From Clostridium sp. (GTDB lineage: Bacteria > Bacillota > Clostridia > Clostridiales > Clostridiaceae), in the NCBI GenBank assembly GCA_031292145.1, contig JARLHR010000170.1, positions 38,241 through 102,240 of the forward strand: DNA of 64,000 nucleotides. The letters are read 5' to 3'. The notes below the pieces were generated by a model, which saw nothing but the letters and a program-made list of their open reading frames with translations, made no database searches and was not told the DNA's origin. Position numbers and translations under genes: made by a program. Positions within the stretch are counted from its first letter, which is position 1. Each line of letters opens with the position of its first letter. Below, piece by piece: positions 63,912-64,000 of the stretch.

Positions 63912-63983
63912 GAACATTTATGAAATCATTTGTTATAATTAGGTTCCAACACAAAACATAACAAGGAGATATCATAAATGTTC
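63912..63983 (+). promoter_or_regulatory. Inverted repeat that covers the start codon of the last gene
   Basis: GAACATTTATGA (63912-63923) and TCATAAATGTTC (63972-63983) are perfect 12-bp inverse repeats. The right arm contains the ATG at 63978. The AAGGAG ribosome site lies just inside. A TATAAT at 63934-63939 is between the arms. Confidence 0.5.
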
Positions 63984-64000
63984 ATTGGCTCAATTATAAC
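63978..64000 (+). CDS. Start of a gene running off the right edge
   Basis: ATG with AAGGAG nine bases before opens a plus-strand frame of seven visible codons (MFIGSII). Too short to identify. Confidence 0.5.

Overview
The window is low-GC Firmicute DNA and reads as a spore-forming, motile, anaerobic Clostridium of the solvent-producing cluster I type (C. beijerinckii / C. saccharoperbutylacetonicum-like). This is inferred from spo0A, spoIVB and the complete spoIIIA operon, from the NfnAB electron-bifurcating transhydrogenase beside an iron-dependent alcohol dehydrogenase with a sigma-54 circuit, and from AT-rich codon use. No rRNA, tRNA, CRISPR array or complete insertion sequence was seen.

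Layout. 0-5 kb: three membrane glycosyltransferase genes of the YkcC/YkcB type, the last running off the left edge. 5-10 kb: an orphan branched-chain-amino-acid-type binding lipoprotein, a CPBP membrane protease and a chemoreceptor behind a sigma-D-like promoter. 10-16.4 kb: redox metabolism: nfnA-nfnB, an iron alcohol dehydrogenase and the sigma-54 activator that probably controls it. 16.6-26.6 kb: a membrane MutS-like ATPase with a TPR/double-AAA protein, a histidine phosphatase, a putative toxin-antitoxin pair with a Panacea-domain antitoxin, a thioester-domain surface protein and a uracil permease. 26.9-46.4 kb: PilZ protein, then a long conserved minus-strand housekeeping and sporulation block: spo0A, spoIVB, recN, argR, nadK, tlyA, dxs, ispA, xseB, xseA, folD, nusB, an Asp23-family gene, spoIIIAH to spoIIIAA, a zinc-ribbon protein and efp. 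47-52 kb: a ComG/type IV pilus-like operon whose ATPase gene is broken. 52-58 kb: an accessory segment beginning at the ATPase breakpoint, with a phospholipase-D-like and an OB-fold membrane protein, small HTH genes, a LexA-DNA-binding-domain-only protein with tandem SOS-like operators, and a small Spo0E gene that is easily missed. 58-64 kb: five genes for exported or membrane proteins, four of which share one duplicated promoter/terminator module.

Themes. Several genes form functional groups: Spo0A, SpoIVB and SpoIIIA, plus a Spo0E-type phosphatase expected to lower Spo0A~P; NfnAB supplying NADPH next to an alcohol dehydrogenase; dxs and ispA for isoprenoids beside xseA/xseB/folD/nusB in the usual clostridial order. 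The intergenic DNA is rich in palindromes. Three copies of a 185-187-nt extended hairpin, and at least six short hairpins with AGGCAYAT ends, are dispersed between unrelated genes. All statements come from reading the sequence; no database search was run.
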